NCBI RefSeq assembly: GCF_023028225.1
Contig: NZ_CP095482.1
Location: 1,798,001 to 1,862,000, forward strand
Reading direction: 5' to 3'
Source of the DNA: Halorientalis litorea
GTDB lineage: Archaea; Halobacteriota; Halobacteria; Halobacteriales; Haloarculaceae
DNA length: 64,000 bases
Made by a program: the position numbers and the translations under genes. A model generated the notes under the pieces. The model saw nothing but the letters and a program-made list of their open reading frames with translations, searched no databases and was not told the origin of the DNA. This document shows, piece after piece, positions 33,493-42,216 of the stretch (the first letter of the stretch is position 1; every line of letters starts with the position of its first letter).

Positions 33493-34335
33493 CTACTCGC
33501 TCAGTCGCGCGAGTTCGTCGTCGGTGAGTTCCAACGCGGCCGCGGCGACGTTCTCTTCGAGGTGGGCGAGACTCGACGTGCCTGGAATCGGGAGCGTGAC
33601 CGGCGAGTGCTGGAGGTGCCACGCCAGCGCGACCTGCATCCGTGAGGCGTCGTGACTGTCGGCGATGTCGGCGACGACGCTCGCCTTCTCGTCGAGGTCA
33701 CCCGACCCGAGCGGGAACCACGGGATGAACCCGATACCGTACTCCTCACAGGCCGCGAGTACGTCCGCCGCCTCCCTGTCGCCGGGGTTGTAGCGGTTCT
33801 GGACCGTCGCCACGTCCACGATGTCGCGGGCGGTTTCCAGTTGCTCGATGCTGACGTTGCTGAGACCGACGTGTCGGATTAGCCCCTCGTCTTTCAGTTC
33901 GGCGAACGCCTGCACGGAGTCCTCGAAGGGCGTGTCCGGGTCCGGGCGGTGGAACTGGTAGAGGTCGATGGTGTCGACGCCCAGACGGTCACGGCTCACC
34001 AGCACCTGATTGCGGATGTAGTCGGGGTCGCCGTGGGCGAGCCAGTCGCTCTCGCGGTTGCGGAGCAGGCCCGCCTTCGTCGCCACGACCATCTCCTCGG
34101 CGACGCCGGCCTCCCGGATGAGTCGCTCGCTGACCCCGGGGCCGTACGAGTCGGCGGTGTCGACGAAGTCGACGCCCAGTTCGGCCGCCCGCTGGAGTAC
34201 CGACCGGGCGGCGTCCTCGTCCTCGGGCGGGCCGACGATGTCGGGGCCACAGAGGCGCATCGCGCCGAAGCCGAGTCGGTGGACGGTCAACTCGCCGCCG
34301 ATATCGAAGGTGTCGCTCTCGTTGGTGACGGGCAT
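33493..34335 (-). CDS. Aldo/keto reductase
   Basis: 280 residues, TIM-barrel NAD(P)H reductase. VHRLGFGAMRLCGPDIVG opens the barrel; VDFVDTADSYGPGVSERLIR (about 55-75) has the catalytic Asp and Tyr; VVATKAGL has the Lys; IDLYQFHRPDPDTPFEDS has the His (with Gln before Phe). GIGFIPWFPLGSGDLDE and LPIPGTSSLAHLEENVAAA form the cofactor-binding end. It reduces aldehydes or ketones; the physiological substrate is unknown. Single gene, convergent with the cupin. Confidence 0.92.
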   Translation of the reverse strand: MPVTNESDTFDIGGELTVHRLGFGAMRLCGPDIVGPPEDEDAARSVLQRAAELGVDFVDTADSYGPGVSERLIREAGVAEEMVVATKAGLLRNRESDWLAHGDPDYIRNQVLVSRDRLGVDTIDLYQFHRPDPDTPFEDSVQAFAELKDEGLIRHVGLSNVSIEQLETARDIVDVATVQNRYNPGDREAADVLAACEEYGIGFIPWFPLGSGDLDEKASVVADIADSHDASRMQVALAWHLQHSPVTLPIPGTSSLAHLEENVAAAALELTDDELARLSE

Positions 34336-34372
34336 ACCACCAGTGTGGCCTGCCGACGGATAGTCGTTCAGG

Positions 34373-34537
34373 TCACTCCCCGCCGACGAACACCGTCTTC
34401 AACCGCGCCCCGCAGGTCGGACAGCACAGCGTCTGCCACTTGGTCGGGTCCAGCGACCCCATGGTCTCCCGCCGCGTCGCCGCATCGCGGGGCACCGTCT
34501 CGCCACACGCCTCGCAGGGCAGCGTCTCGTCGGTCAT
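34373..34537 (-). CDS. Small zinc-ribbon protein
   Basis: 54 residues with two Cys pairs, CEAC (8-11) and CCPTC (38-42), the layout of a treble-clef or zinc-ribbon micro-protein. Between them is VPRDAATRRETMGSLDPTKW. It has the conserved end CGARLKTVFVGGE. The ATG overlaps the stop of the pilin-like gene upstream (ATGA), so the pair is coupled. Haloarchaea encode many such 50-70 residue zinc proteins, mostly of unknown role, some affecting biofilm or stress phenotypes. Confidence 0.78.
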   Translation of the reverse strand: MTDETLPCEACGETVPRDAATRRETMGSLDPTKWQTLCCPTCGARLKTVFVGGE

Positions 34538-35094
34538 GTCGTCGTGTTCCGGTTGGGTCCGTGCCACTCGAAGATAACGGCTGTCCGCGTGCTACTGTCG
34601 CTCTCCCACACGATTCGGACGGCCGCTGTCGAGAGGTCGACCGACTCGTTGCTCCCGAGCGGTTGTCCGTCGTTCGCCGCGACGAAGGCGGATGCGTTCA
34701 ACTCGATGGTGTCCGGTGACCTGAACGTCTCGCCGACTTGTGCCTCGATGGCACCGTCCTCGAAGCGCGCCCGGGTGCGCGCGCTGGGGTCGCTGCCGTT
34801 GTGAACGACCGCGTCCTGTACCCTCACGGAGAGGCGGTCGGTCGGTATCCGGTCACCGCTTTCGTGGGTGACTGTGAGCTTCTGTCCGTCGCCGTCCAAC
34901 TCGTCGTCGTACGTGACGAGTGGCGCGAACCGCGGTGCCGGTTCGTCGATTTCACCGCCGAACGCGACGAAGTACGTCCCGACACCTGCCGCGAGCAACG
35001 CGACGATTGCAATCAACAGCACGACACTGACGGCCTGACTGACGCCGCGAGTGTCGCCGCCACCCGAACTGCCCCTCCCCCAATTCCCCTTCAT
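34534..35094 (-). CDS. Type IV pilin-like protein
   Basis: 186 residues. RGVSQAVSVVLLIAIVALLA (about 16-35) continues into AGVGTYFVAFGGEID, the archaeal Pilin_N helix with the class III cleavage site before it. The head domain (45-186) is beta-rich with no Cys, and includes QKLTVTHESGDRIPTDRLSV and VRIVWESDSSTRTAVIFEWH, like other haloarchaeal pilins and pseudopilins. It should be processed by PibD and inserted into a surface filament. Overlaps the zinc-ribbon gene by 4 nt. Unlike the pilin at 5857, its codon use matches the local average. Confidence 0.88.
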   Translation of the reverse strand: MKGNWGRGSSGGGDTRGVSQAVSVVLLIAIVALLAAGVGTYFVAFGGEIDEPAPRFAPLVTYDDELDGDGQKLTVTHESGDRIPTDRLSVRVQDAVVHNGSDPSARTRARFEDGAIEAQVGETFRSPDTIELNASAFVAANDGQPLGSNESVDLSTAAVRIVWESDSSTRTAVIFEWHGPNRNTTT

Positions 35095-35185
35095 CGGCCG
35101 TCGTTACCGACTGTAATTACTTAATGGCCCCTCTTCTGCCGGGTGAACACGCCGACAGCCCTGTTGGCGGTGAAAGATGATTACC

Positions 35186-35191
35186 TTTATA
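35186..35191 (+). promoter_or_regulatory. TATA box upstream of the small ORF at 35267
   Basis: CTTTATACG predicts a start site near 35215, about 50 nt before the small gene. The same A+T-rich zone could serve the divergent pilin gene. Confidence 0.45.
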
Positions 35192-35266
35192 CGCAATGAA
35201 CGACCCTGAAAGATTACGGCGGCAGTGGGGGTGGGGGAGTCCTCGCTGTTCCCGCCGACGAGACAC

Positions 35267-35401
35267 ATGACACGACGCTACACCGACGCGGAGAACACGG
35301 GTGTGCCTGTCGTCCCGATGCTGTCGGGACGAACCGACGCCGAGGATAGCCGAGCGGACTTCGACGAGCAGGTGTACAGCCACCGCGTCGAGCGGGTATA
35401 G
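35267..35401 (+). CDS. Hypothetical 44-residue protein
   Basis: ATG at 35267, TAG at 35399-35401: MTRRYTDAENTGVPVVPMLS then an acidic tail with DFDEQVYSHRVERV. Reasons to keep it: haloarchaeal codon and residue use, a TATA box at a plausible distance, and a GGGGGAG-type purine stretch at about 35231-35239. A 24-codon open frame (35196-35270) overlaps its ATG as ATGA, but it begins before the predicted transcript start, so it may not be translated. No family recognised; it may not be a gene. Confidence 0.4.
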   Translation: MTRRYTDAENTGVPVVPMLSGRTDAEDSRADFDEQVYSHRVERV

Positions 35402-35438
35402 CGGCGCGCTGGTTCTTCACGCTCCGAGTCTCTGTGGT

Positions 35439-36437
35439 TCAGACCAGTGCCAACAGGTCCTCGGGCGGGTCGCCCGGCAGTTCGTCGCGGTCGTGGTCGG
35501 CCTCGAAATCGAGGTCCGGCCCAGCCGCGATTATCCCCGAGGGAGTCACGTCCGGGTGGGTCGTGTAGTAGTGTTCTTTGATGTGGTCCATGTTCACCGT
35601 CTCCGCGACACCGGGGGTCTGGTAGAGGTCACGCAGGTACGGCCAGAGGTTGTCGTACTCGTGGACGTGCTGTTTGTTGCACATGAAGTGGGTGTGGTAG
35701 ACTTGGTCGAACCGAACCAGCGTGGTGAACATGCAGATGTCCGCTTCGGTCAGGCGGTCGCTGGCGAGGTACCGCTGGTCGGCGAGTACGTCGTCCCAGT
35801 GGTCGAGGGCGTCGAACAACTCCGCGACTGCGTCGTCGTAGGCCGCCTGTGACTTGGCGAACCCGGCGCGGTAGACACCGTTGTTGATGGGGTCGTAAAT
35901 CTCGTCGATGACGCGGTCGGCCTCCTCTCGGTAGCCCTCCGGGTAGAGGTCCACGTCCCGCGTCGCCACACCGTCCATCTCGGTGTCGAGCATCCGCAGT
36001 ATCTCGGCGGATTCGTTGTTGACGATGGTGTCCTGCTGTTTGTCGTACAGTACGGGGACGGTCACGCGACAGGTGGCGTCCGGGTCAGCCTTCACGTACG
36101 TCTCCCGGAGGTAGTCGAAGCCGTTGACCGTATCCGGGGTACAGCCCGCCTTTTCCGGCGTGAACTGCCAGCCGTCCTCGGCCCGGAACGGGTCGACTAC
36201 GTCGACGGTGATGGCGTCCTCCAGTCCCTTCAGCGCGCGGACCAGCAGCGTCCGGTGTGCCCACGGGCAGGCGTAACTCACGTAGAGGTGGTAGCGTCCG
36301 GCTTCGGCGGGGAACTCGGCGTCCGGGTCGTCCTCGATGCTGTCGTGGAACGTCGTCGACTGGCGTTCGAACTCGCCGTCCTCGTTGGTCGATTCGTACG
36401 TGTCCGTCCGCCACTCGCCGTCGACGAGTTGGTTCAT
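35439..36437 (-). CDS. Xi-class glutathione transferase-like / glutathionyl-hydroquinone reductase
   Basis: 332 residues. The thioredoxin-fold half has the nucleophile [10 protein letters not shown] (Cys57) in the Xi-class (YqjG/ECM4) motif, then [16 protein letters not shown] and [20 protein letters not shown], with ES at the thiol-binding turn. The C-terminal all-helical half has [20 protein letters not shown] and [20 protein letters not shown], both class hallmarks. Bacterial members reduce glutathionyl-hydroquinones; haloarchaea lack glutathione and use gamma-glutamylcysteine, so that thiol is the likely partner. The ATG at 36435-36437 is the start of the domain; the frame upstream is not similar. 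Confidence 0.88.
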   Translation of the reverse strand: MNQLVDGEWRTDTYESTNEDGEFERQSTTFHDSIEDDPDAEFPAEAGRYHLYVSYACPWAHRTLLVRALKGLEDAITVDVVDPFRAEDGWQFTPEKAGCTPDTVNGFDYLRETYVKADPDATCRVTVPVLYDKQQDTIVNNESAEILRMLDTEMDGVATRDVDLYPEGYREEADRVIDEIYDPINNGVYRAGFAKSQAAYDDAVAELFDALDHWDDVLADQRYLASDRLTEADICMFTTLVRFDQVYHTHFMCNKQHVHEYDNLWPYLRDLYQTPGVAETVNMDHIKEHYYTTHPDVTPSGIIAAGPDLDFEADHDRDELPGDPPEDLLALV

Positions 36438-36540
36438 CGTGTCATCAAGTAGGGGTTCCGGGCGTAAAAACGACCCAGTGACACCGGTGTTACGGGGCGG
36501 GACGGTCCGAGCGGCGCGTCTCGACGCCCGCGCTTCGACG

Positions 36541-36548
36541 GGTTTATT
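36541..36548 (+). promoter_or_regulatory. TATA-like box of rpl10e
   Basis: GGTTTATTTGC is centred about 38 nt before the L10e ATG, giving a predicted leader of about 10 nt. Confidence 0.5.
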
Positions 36549-36582
36549 TGCGCGGTCGGCTACCGTTTCGGCAAGAGTACCT

Positions 36583-37113
36583 ATGTCGGACAAACCAGCC
36601 TCGATGTACCGGGAGATCTCGAAGCCCGCGTACACGCGACGGGAGTACATCACCGGCATCCCCGGGTCGAAAATCGCACAGCACCAGATGGGCGACAAGC
36701 AGGCCGACCCCGAGGACTACCCGGTCCAGATAAGCCTCCTCGTCGGGGAGGAGGTCCAGCTTCGCCACGGGTCTATCGAGGCGTCGCGCCTCTCGGCCAA
36801 CCGCCACCTCATCAAGGAGTTCGGCGAGGGCAACTACAAGATGGTCCTGCGGAAGTTCCCCCACCACGTCATCCGGGAGAACAAGCAGGCGACCGGGGCC
36901 GGTGCGGACCGTGTTTCCGACGGGATGCGACAGGCCTTCGGGAAAATCGTCGGCACCGCCGCCCGCATCGGTAGCGGCGAGCGGCTGTTCACCGCCTACT
37001 GCGAAGTCGACCAGGCCGCAGAGGTCAAAGAAGCGTTCCGTCGCGCCTACAACAAGATTTCCCCGCCCTGCCGCATCAAGGTCGAACGCGGCGAGGAACT
37101 GCTAGTCGCCTAA
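36583..37113 (+). CDS. rpl10e: Large-subunit ribosomal protein L10e (uL16)
   Basis: 176 residues, full length. [20 protein letters not shown] opens the protein; [40 protein letters not shown] and [20 protein letters not shown] are the universal L16/L10e core, and [20 protein letters not shown] the conserved loop near the peptidyl-transferase centre. It is needed for late 50S assembly and tRNA placement. It has its own promoter and stands alone here, as in many haloarchaea. Confidence 0.97.
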   Translation: MSDKPASMYREISKPAYTRREYITGIPGSKIAQHQMGDKQADPEDYPVQISLLVGEEVQLRHGSIEASRLSANRHLIKEFGEGNYKMVLRKFPHHVIRENKQATGAGADRVSDGMRQAFGKIVGTAARIGSGERLFTAYCEVDQAAEVKEAFRRAYNKISPPCRIKVERGEELLVA

Positions 37114-37390
37114 CCTCTAAGTCCTCACGACTGCTGGCGCGGTCGTTCGCCCTTCGTATTCCAACCAGGTAGTGCCCCGCAAGGGGGCTTCCGCCCGTCG
37201 CGCGGTGCGCGACACGCGGTCTGTGGCGCGGCGCGCGACCGCGCCGCGTACCGTCGCGCCGGTGGCATACCTGCCTTTCCCCGAGTCGCGCGATGAACCG
37301 CGCTCCCGGCCGGATGGACCTCGTTTTCGACGCCCACGTCGAGTGAGACTGGAGAACAAGAATCATGCCGCTCACGCCACAACAGCGGAT
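37114..37390. other. Palindrome-rich gap after rpl10e (possible structured RNA)
   Basis: 277 nt with no convincing gene. In + orientation it holds a run of G+C hairpins: GCCCC-gcaag-GGGGC near 37174-37187, GTCGCG-cggtg-CGCGAC at about 37197-37213, and GGCGCGG-cgcgcga-CCGCGCC at about 37224-37244. A plus-strand frame passes through from a GTG at 37172 into the ATP-grasp gene, but its peptide (Arg/Ala/Pro-rich) looks like a shadow. I checked for the RNase P and SRP RNA core motifs by eye and did not see them. Confidence 0.45.
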
Positions 37391-38278
37391 ATGCTCCGTC
37401 TCGCGGTGACGACGAACGCAGAAACCTACGAGCGGATGCAGTCGCCGCTCCGCGAGCGCGGTATCGACCCCGAGTACGTCCGGACGACCGAGCGGACGCT
37501 CGGGTTGACCGACGGTACCCGACACGCCGAGGAGGCCGCCGAGTTCGACGACTTCGACGCTGGGTTCGTCTACCCCTCCCGGGTCATGGAGGGCGGCGTC
37601 GCCGACGCGCTTCTCTCGGTGCCGTGGGTCAACGACCGCGAGGCGATTCTCACCTCCCGGAACAAGGCCGGCGTCGTCACCGAACTCGATGCGGCGGGCG
37701 TCCCGGTCCCGGACACCGTGCTGGTCTCGAACCCTGCCGACACCGAAGCGGTCGCGGCGGCCTTCGAGCGGTTCGACCCGCCCGTCGTCGTCAAACCTAA
37801 CTCCGCGACGCGGGGCGTCGGCGTCGCCAAGGCCGGGGACCTCGACTCGTTTCTGGGCGTCGTCGACTACCTCGACTTGGTCCACGACTACCGCGCGACG
37901 GGCGACCAGTCGTTCCTCGTTCAGGAGTACCTGCCCGACGCCCGGGACTACCGCGTGATGTGTATCGACGGAACCTGCGTCGGTGCGGTCGAACGCCGAC
38001 TCCCGGACGACGCGGTGGCCGCCGGCCGGTGGAAACACAACGTTCACCGCGGGGCCGACGCGACTGGTGTGACGCTCCCGCCCGAGTTGGCGTCGCTCGC
38101 CGAACGGGCCGCCGAGACGCTCGCTATCCCGTGGGTGGGCGTCGACCTCCTCGTCACCGAGGACCGAGCAGTCGTCACCGAGACGAACGCCCGCCCAACC
38201 ATCGACGCGGCGACGAAGTACGCGGACGGGTTCTACGACGACCTCGCGGCCCTCGTCCGCCGGACCGCCCAGCAGTGA
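37391..38278 (+). CDS. RimK-type ATP-grasp ligase
   Basis: 295 residues. RLAVTTNAETYERMQSPLRE is the N-terminal pre-ATP-grasp domain, SRNKAGVVTELDAAGVPVPD starts the ATP-grasp fold, VVVKPNSATRGVGVAKAGDL is the phosphate-binding loop, VQEYLPDARDYRVMCIDGTC lies in the middle, and GVDLLVTEDRAVVTETNARP (Glu and Asn, magnesium ligands) closes the site. RimK/LysX/CofF-type enzymes add amino acids (often glutamate) to carboxylates; which acceptor applies here is unknown. I start at the ATG at 37391 rather than the upstream GTG because the pre-domain begins there. Confidence 0.88.
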   Translation: MLRLAVTTNAETYERMQSPLRERGIDPEYVRTTERTLGLTDGTRHAEEAAEFDDFDAGFVYPSRVMEGGVADALLSVPWVNDREAILTSRNKAGVVTELDAAGVPVPDTVLVSNPADTEAVAAAFERFDPPVVVKPNSATRGVGVAKAGDLDSFLGVVDYLDLVHDYRATGDQSFLVQEYLPDARDYRVMCIDGTCVGAVERRLPDDAVAAGRWKHNVHRGADATGVTLPPELASLAERAAETLAIPWVGVDLLVTEDRAVVTETNARPTIDAATKYADGFYDDLAALVRRTAQQ

Positions 38279-38353
38279 GTTCGGACACGTCCCGCCGAAC
38301 CCCCGGACGGCACCAGCAGACGCCGGACGGACGGGTGTCCGACACGACAAAAA

Positions 38354-38366
38354 TTATATATATATG
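38354..38366 (+). promoter_or_regulatory. Unusually strong TATA box (alternating TA run)
   Basis: TTATATATATATG, an uninterrupted alternating run, is centred about 30 nt before the ATG at 38390. It stands out in G+C-rich DNA and suggests a strongly expressed, nearly leaderless transcript. Confidence 0.6.
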
Positions 38367-38389
38367 GATAGGCAACCACTCGGCCGACT

Positions 38390-38758
38390 ATGCCCGCCTC
38401 CCTGCGGGACGACCTGAACATCCCGTTCGTGGTGCTCGGGTCTTTCCTCGCCGCGCTCGTCGCGGCCGACTATCTGGTGTATCCGGGTCTGTTCACCGTC
38501 GACGGCCGGACGACACTGGTGTACGGTGGATTGCTCGTCGCGTTCACGTTCGCGTACGGGTACCGGCCGCTCCGCGAGTCCCAGTACGGCGCGCTCGCGG
38601 CGTCGCTGTTCGTGATGCTGTTCGCCGGTCTCCTCCACGCGTGGGGGCTCCGGGGACCGTTCGTCCCCTACGGCCTCCTGGGCGTCGCGGCGTTCGCGTT
38701 CTGTTACGAACTGTACAAACTGGGGCGCGGACGGGCCCAGCGTGGGCAACTGTCGTAG
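38390..38758 (+). CDS. Small four-helix membrane protein
   Basis: 122 residues with four predicted transmembrane helices: about 11-29 (PFVVLGSFLAALVAADYLVY), 42-58, 66-84 and 89-108 (PYGLLGVAAFAFCYELYKLG), and a basic C-terminus (GRGRAQRG). The family is not recognised. The exceptional TATA box implies high expression. Convergent with the Hsp20 gene (28-nt gap). Confidence 0.68.
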   Translation: MPASLRDDLNIPFVVLGSFLAALVAADYLVYPGLFTVDGRTTLVYGGLLVAFTFAYGYRPLRESQYGALAASLFVMLFAGLLHAWGLRGPFVPYGLLGVAAFAFCYELYKLGRGRAQRGQLS

Positions 38759-38786
38759 CGGGCCAGCGGCGTGTTACGGCGGCGTT

Positions 38787-39176
38787 TCAGAAGTCGATGT
38801 TCGCGGAGTCGTCGGCCCGGTCGAAGGTGATTTCGAGGATACCGTTGTTGTAGGTGGCACTGGCGGAGTGTTCGTTGACGCGGACCGGCAGGCGGACCCG
38901 CTCCTCGTAGTCGCGGCGGGTACTCGACGCACTGACGGTCAACACTTCACCGTCGCATTTCAGGTCGATGGCGTCTTTCTCCAACCCCGGGAGGTCCGCG
39001 ACGACTCGGACCGCCTCCGCTTCCTCGTAGATGTCGAGATGGAGGTCGGAGCCGAACCCCGCCTGCCCGCCCCGGTCGATGTGGATGTCGTCGCCCATCA
39101 TCTCGTTCATGACCCGCTCTATCTCCCGCAGGATGTCGTCGATTGGGTCGCGGTCGTCGCGGTCTTTGCTCATCAT
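38787..39176 (-). CDS. Hsp20/alpha-crystallin family small heat-shock protein
   Basis: 129 residues. N-terminal arm SKDRDDRDPIDDILREIERV, then the alpha-crystallin domain: LHLDIYEEAEAVRVVADLPG (about 43-62), DAIDLKCDGEVLTVSASSTR and VRLPVRVNEHSASATYNNGI, with the closing LEITFDRADDSANIDF. The usual I-x-I tail is present only as NIDF. It should form oligomers that hold unfolding proteins. Two adjacent ATGs (39171-39176) are possible starts; the first is given. A weak TCCTTTT-like box lies about 27 nt upstream on the minus strand. Confidence 0.88.
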   Translation of the reverse strand: MMSKDRDDRDPIDDILREIERVMNEMMGDDIHIDRGGQAGFGSDLHLDIYEEAEAVRVVADLPGLEKDAIDLKCDGEVLTVSASSTRRDYEERVRLPVRVNEHSASATYNNGILEITFDRADDSANIDF

Positions 39177-39234
39177 CGCCGGATAGGAGTGTCGCCGGCA
39201 AAAGGGTTCTGACGGCGTCGAATATCGAAACGTG

Positions 39235-40254
39235 TCAGACCTCGAAACCGACGCCCAACGCCTCGTTGGTGCGCTCGATGCTCTCGCGGGCGTCGGCCTC
39301 GCCCAGCACCGCACGAATCGCGTCGACGTTCTCGGGCACCACGTCCGACTCCTGATGGATGGCTTGGAACAGGTACAGGTCGTCCCCTTCGACGGTTATC
39401 GACTCGCCCCAAATCGCGTTCTCCCAGACGTCGCCCCGCGGGCGGCCCGCGTCGAGGGCGAACTCTTTGAGTTTCCCCGACCCGTCGATACCGAGACGCC
39501 CGGGGAGGACGAACAGGCGTGACTCGCCCGCCAGCAGTTCGCGCACCTCGTCGGTCGTCGCGTCCCCGGCGAGTTCGACGTTGACGCTGTGGGTGTGTGT
39601 CAGCGTCGCGGGCACCTTCATCCCGAGGGTGTCGATGTCGAGGTCCGGGAAGATGGTGTTCACGTCCGGCCCGTGGTGCGAGGGGATGGTCACCGGGTCC
39701 GGGAGCGTGTCGTTGATGGGACCCCGCGAGGACTGTGCGGGGTCACCGCCCCGTCGGACCAGCGTCGCGCGGACCTTCTCGACACCGTACTCCTCGCGGA
39801 GGGGTGCGAGCAGTCGGGAGAGCCCCGTCGTGTTACAGGAGACGACGCGGGTGTGGTCGGCCTCTTCGGCCTCGCCGTAGTTCGCGCGGGCGTTGAAACT
39901 CACGTCCACGAGGTCCGCGTCCTCGCCGCCCTGATAGAGTGCGGGCGTGTCGTGGGCCTCGTACATCGGCTTGTTCTGCTCACCGATGCCGGAAGGCGTG
40001 GTGTCGACCACGATGTCGCTCGCCGCCACCAGTTCCTCGACTTCGCCGGCCAACTCGATGCCGGCCTCGGCGAACTGGTCGACGCGCTCCTCGACGGCGG
40101 CGTAGAGCGGGTACTCGTTCTCGACGGCTTGTTCGGCCTCGAAGTTGGGGCGGGTCTTGGCGACGCCCACGACTTCCATATCCGGTTGCGCCCGGACTGC
40201 GTCGGCCACCCGTTTCCCGATGGTCCCGTAGCCGTTGATTCCGACCTGTATCAT
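39235..40254 (-). CDS. gapB: Archaeal type II glyceraldehyde-3-phosphate dehydrogenase
   Basis: 339 residues, full length for the archaeal class (EC 1.2.1.59). [20 protein letters not shown] is the Rossmann loop, [20 protein letters not shown] follows, and [15 protein letters not shown] carries the catalytic Cys140. Later marks are [20 protein letters not shown] and [15 protein letters not shown], where the conserved His lies. It interconverts glyceraldehyde 3-phosphate and 1,3-bisphosphoglycerate; in haloarchaea with two GAPDHs this archaeal type is usually gluconeogenic. The ATG at 40252-40254 is supported by a TATA box about 28 nt upstream (leaderless); a TTG three codons earlier is less likely. 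Confidence 0.96.
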   Translation of the reverse strand: MIQVGINGYGTIGKRVADAVRAQPDMEVVGVAKTRPNFEAEQAVENEYPLYAAVEERVDQFAEAGIELAGEVEELVAASDIVVDTTPSGIGEQNKPMYEAHDTPALYQGGEDADLVDVSFNARANYGEAEEADHTRVVSCNTTGLSRLLAPLREEYGVEKVRATLVRRGGDPAQSSRGPINDTLPDPVTIPSHHGPDVNTIFPDLDIDTLGMKVPATLTHTHSVNVELAGDATTDEVRELLAGESRLFVLPGRLGIDGSGKLKEFALDAGRPRGDVWENAIWGESITVEGDDLYLFQAIHQESDVVPENVDAIRAVLGEADARESIERTNEALGVGFEV

Positions 40255-40278
40255 ACCCGGCAATGCCGGACCGACGGG

Positions 40279-40285
40279 GATAATC
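40279..40285 (-). promoter_or_regulatory. TATA-like box of gapB
   Basis: On the minus strand CGATTATCC, centred about 28 nt before the gapB ATG. Leaderless arrangement inferred. Confidence 0.5.
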
Positions 40286-40355
40286 GTTTCGAGGTTGCCG
40301 CTCCGTGCCTCGCCGCCAGCACAACGCCTAATCCCGTCCCGGCCAGACGTGCGGT

Positions 40356-41306
40356 ATGGTCGACCTGCATACGCCCGCCGAGACGGCGGTTCACCAGTGT
40401 CTGAATCTCGGTGCCGCGGAGTCCTGTGCCGTCGTCACCGACGGCTCCCGTCTGTCTATCGGGCAGGCACTCTACGACGTGGCCAGCGACGTGACCGACG
40501 ACACCGTCCTCCTCCGGTACCCGCCCGGCGACCAACACGGCGAGGAGCCACCGGCCCCGGTGGCCGCCGCGATGGCCGACGCGGACGTGGTCTTCGCGCC
40601 GACGGCCAAGAGCCTGAGCCACACCGCCGCCCGCACCGCAGCCACCGCGGCCGGCGCGCGCGTCGCCACCCTCCCCGGCATCACCGAGGACGTGTTCCTC
40701 ACCGGGATGGACGCCGACTACGAGTCCATCGCCGCCGAATGTGAGGCGATGCTCGACCGAGTGCGGGGAAGCGAGGAGATACACGTCTCGACGCCCGCAG
40801 GGACGGACCTCACCGTCTCCCCGGGCGACCGCGAGTGGTTCCCGGACACGGGTATCGTCCACGAGGCCGGCGCGATGACGAACCTCCCCGCCGGCGAGGT
40901 GTACGTCAGCCCCGTCGACGCCGAGGGCCGCGTCGTCGTCGACGGGACGATGATGCCTCCCGGTCTGCTCGACGCCGACCGGACGATGGCGTTCGACGTG
41001 GCCGACGGGCAGGTCACGGCCATCCACGACAGCGACCTCAGAGCGGCCGTCGAGGAGGCCGCGACGACGGCGGGCGACGCCGCCTACAACTTCGCCGAAC
41101 TCGGCATCGGGACGAACGTGGCCGCCTCCGAACTCGTCGGCTCGGTCCTCCTCGACGAAAAGGCCGCCGGGACGGTCCACGTCGCCATCGGCGACGACCA
41201 CGGCATCGGCGGCGACACCGAGGCCCCGATTCACCTCGACGGCGTCCTCCGTGACCCGACGGTGACCGTCGACGGCGAGGAAATCGACCTCCCCGAGGGC
41301 GTCTGA
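40356..41306 (+). CDS. M29-type aminopeptidase-like metalloprotein
   Basis: 316 residues related to the thermophilic (M29) aminopeptidases. [20 protein letters not shown] ends the N-terminal domain; [19 protein letters not shown] and [20 protein letters not shown] start the catalytic half, where Glu of PAGE and later acidic/His residues bind metal; [20 protein letters not shown] and [20 protein letters not shown] are family blocks. The N-terminal domain is shorter than in classical M29 enzymes (about 410 residues). It probably removes N-terminal residues from peptides. Head-to-head with gapB. Confidence 0.82.
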   Translation: MVDLHTPAETAVHQCLNLGAAESCAVVTDGSRLSIGQALYDVASDVTDDTVLLRYPPGDQHGEEPPAPVAAAMADADVVFAPTAKSLSHTAARTAATAAGARVATLPGITEDVFLTGMDADYESIAAECEAMLDRVRGSEEIHVSTPAGTDLTVSPGDREWFPDTGIVHEAGAMTNLPAGEVYVSPVDAEGRVVVDGTMMPPGLLDADRTMAFDVADGQVTAIHDSDLRAAVEEAATTAGDAAYNFAELGIGTNVAASELVGSVLLDEKAAGTVHVAIGDDHGIGGDTEAPIHLDGVLRDPTVTVDGEEIDLPEGV

Positions 41307-41316
41307 ACGGCCGCCC

Positions 41317-42216
41317 TCAATCGCCCCCAGCCGTCGTCCGCTGTGTCGCCCGTCTGGGCCGCTCACTGTCGGCGAACCCGCGGGAGAGTGTCGGCGTTCC
41401 GGTGAGTGCGATGCCTCCCGCCGCGAGTCCGAACGCCGCGATGCCGGCGAGGCCGACCGGACTCGCGACCAGTTCCGTGATGGCGGTCTCCTCGGCGACG
41501 GCGTGCGCGACGACGATGCCGGCAGAGCCGTTGAACACGCCGTGGAGGACGGCGGCGGCGAAGACGGACTCGGCCCGGACGACGGCGTAGGTGTACACCG
41601 GTGAGAAGGACAGACACGCCGCCGTCATGACGCCGACGCCGACCAGCGGGAACGAGGGGAAGTTGTACCCGGCGGCGATTATCGGCGCGTGCCAGAGGCC
41701 CCAGACGAGACCGACGAGTGCCGACGCCCGCCAGAAGCCGAGCGGTGCGAGTTCCCACAGCAGGTACCCCCGCCAGCCGAACTCCTCGCCGAAGGCGAAC
41801 AGCGCGTTGACTGTCACGCCGAGGCCGAGGACCAAGCCGAACGTCGCCACGACGCCGAGGACGCCACCGGGGAGGGGGATTCCCGGAACCGGGTCGACAG
41901 ACGCGTCGAACGCGACGCCGGGGACGGCGACGGCGAGCGCGAGCGTCAACCCGACGAGCGGAAGCGCGCCCACGGCGGCGGCCACGAACCACCACGTCCG
42001 CGGCGCGCTCACGCCGACCGACGCCAGCGAGACGTTCCGCCCGAAACAGACCGCGAGACCAGCGACCATCGGCGTGAACATGTACACGGGTGCGAGCGTG
42101 ACGACGCTCACGTCGACGAGTCGGGCGACGCCGACGACGGCCGCCGCGAGGACGACGAGGACACCGACGAAGACGGCGAGTCGGCCGGTGTCGGGAGCGG
42201 TGTCCGCGTCAGCCAT
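41317..42216 (-). CDS. CPBP family intramembrane metalloprotease
   Basis: 299 residues, about eight predicted transmembrane helices. FAFGEEFGWRGYLLWELAPL (about 147-166) is the EExxxR motif of CPBP/CAAX-processing proteases, LVWGLWHAPIIAAGYNFPSF the second (His), and FAAAVLHGVFNGSAGIVV the third (HxxxN). These residues form the zinc site in the membrane. In archaea and bacteria such proteases trim prenylated or other membrane peptides or process bacteriocins; the target here is unknown. The ATG at 42214-42216 precedes a short acidic head; the frame upstream lacks similarity. Confidence 0.88.
   Translation of the reverse strand: MADADTAPDTGRLAVFVGVLVVLAAAVVGVARLVDVSVVTLAPVYMFTPMVAGLAVCFGRNVSLASVGVSAPRTWWFVAAAVGALPLVGLTLALAVAVPGVAFDASVDPVPGIPLPGGVLGVVATFGLVLGLGVTVNALFAFGEEFGWRGYLLWELAPLGFWRASALVGLVWGLWHAPIIAAGYNFPSFPLVGVGVMTAACLSFSPVYTYAVVRAESVFAAAVLHGVFNGSAGIVVAHAVAEETAITELVASPVGLAGIAAFGLAAGGIALTGTPTLSRGFADSERPRRATQRTTAGGD

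Noticed and set aside
37172-37390. N-terminal extension of the ATP-grasp protein from a GTG at 37172
   Set aside because: The 73 residues are Arg/Ala/Pro-rich with no similarity to the family, and the conserved pre-ATP-grasp domain begins at the ATG at 37391.
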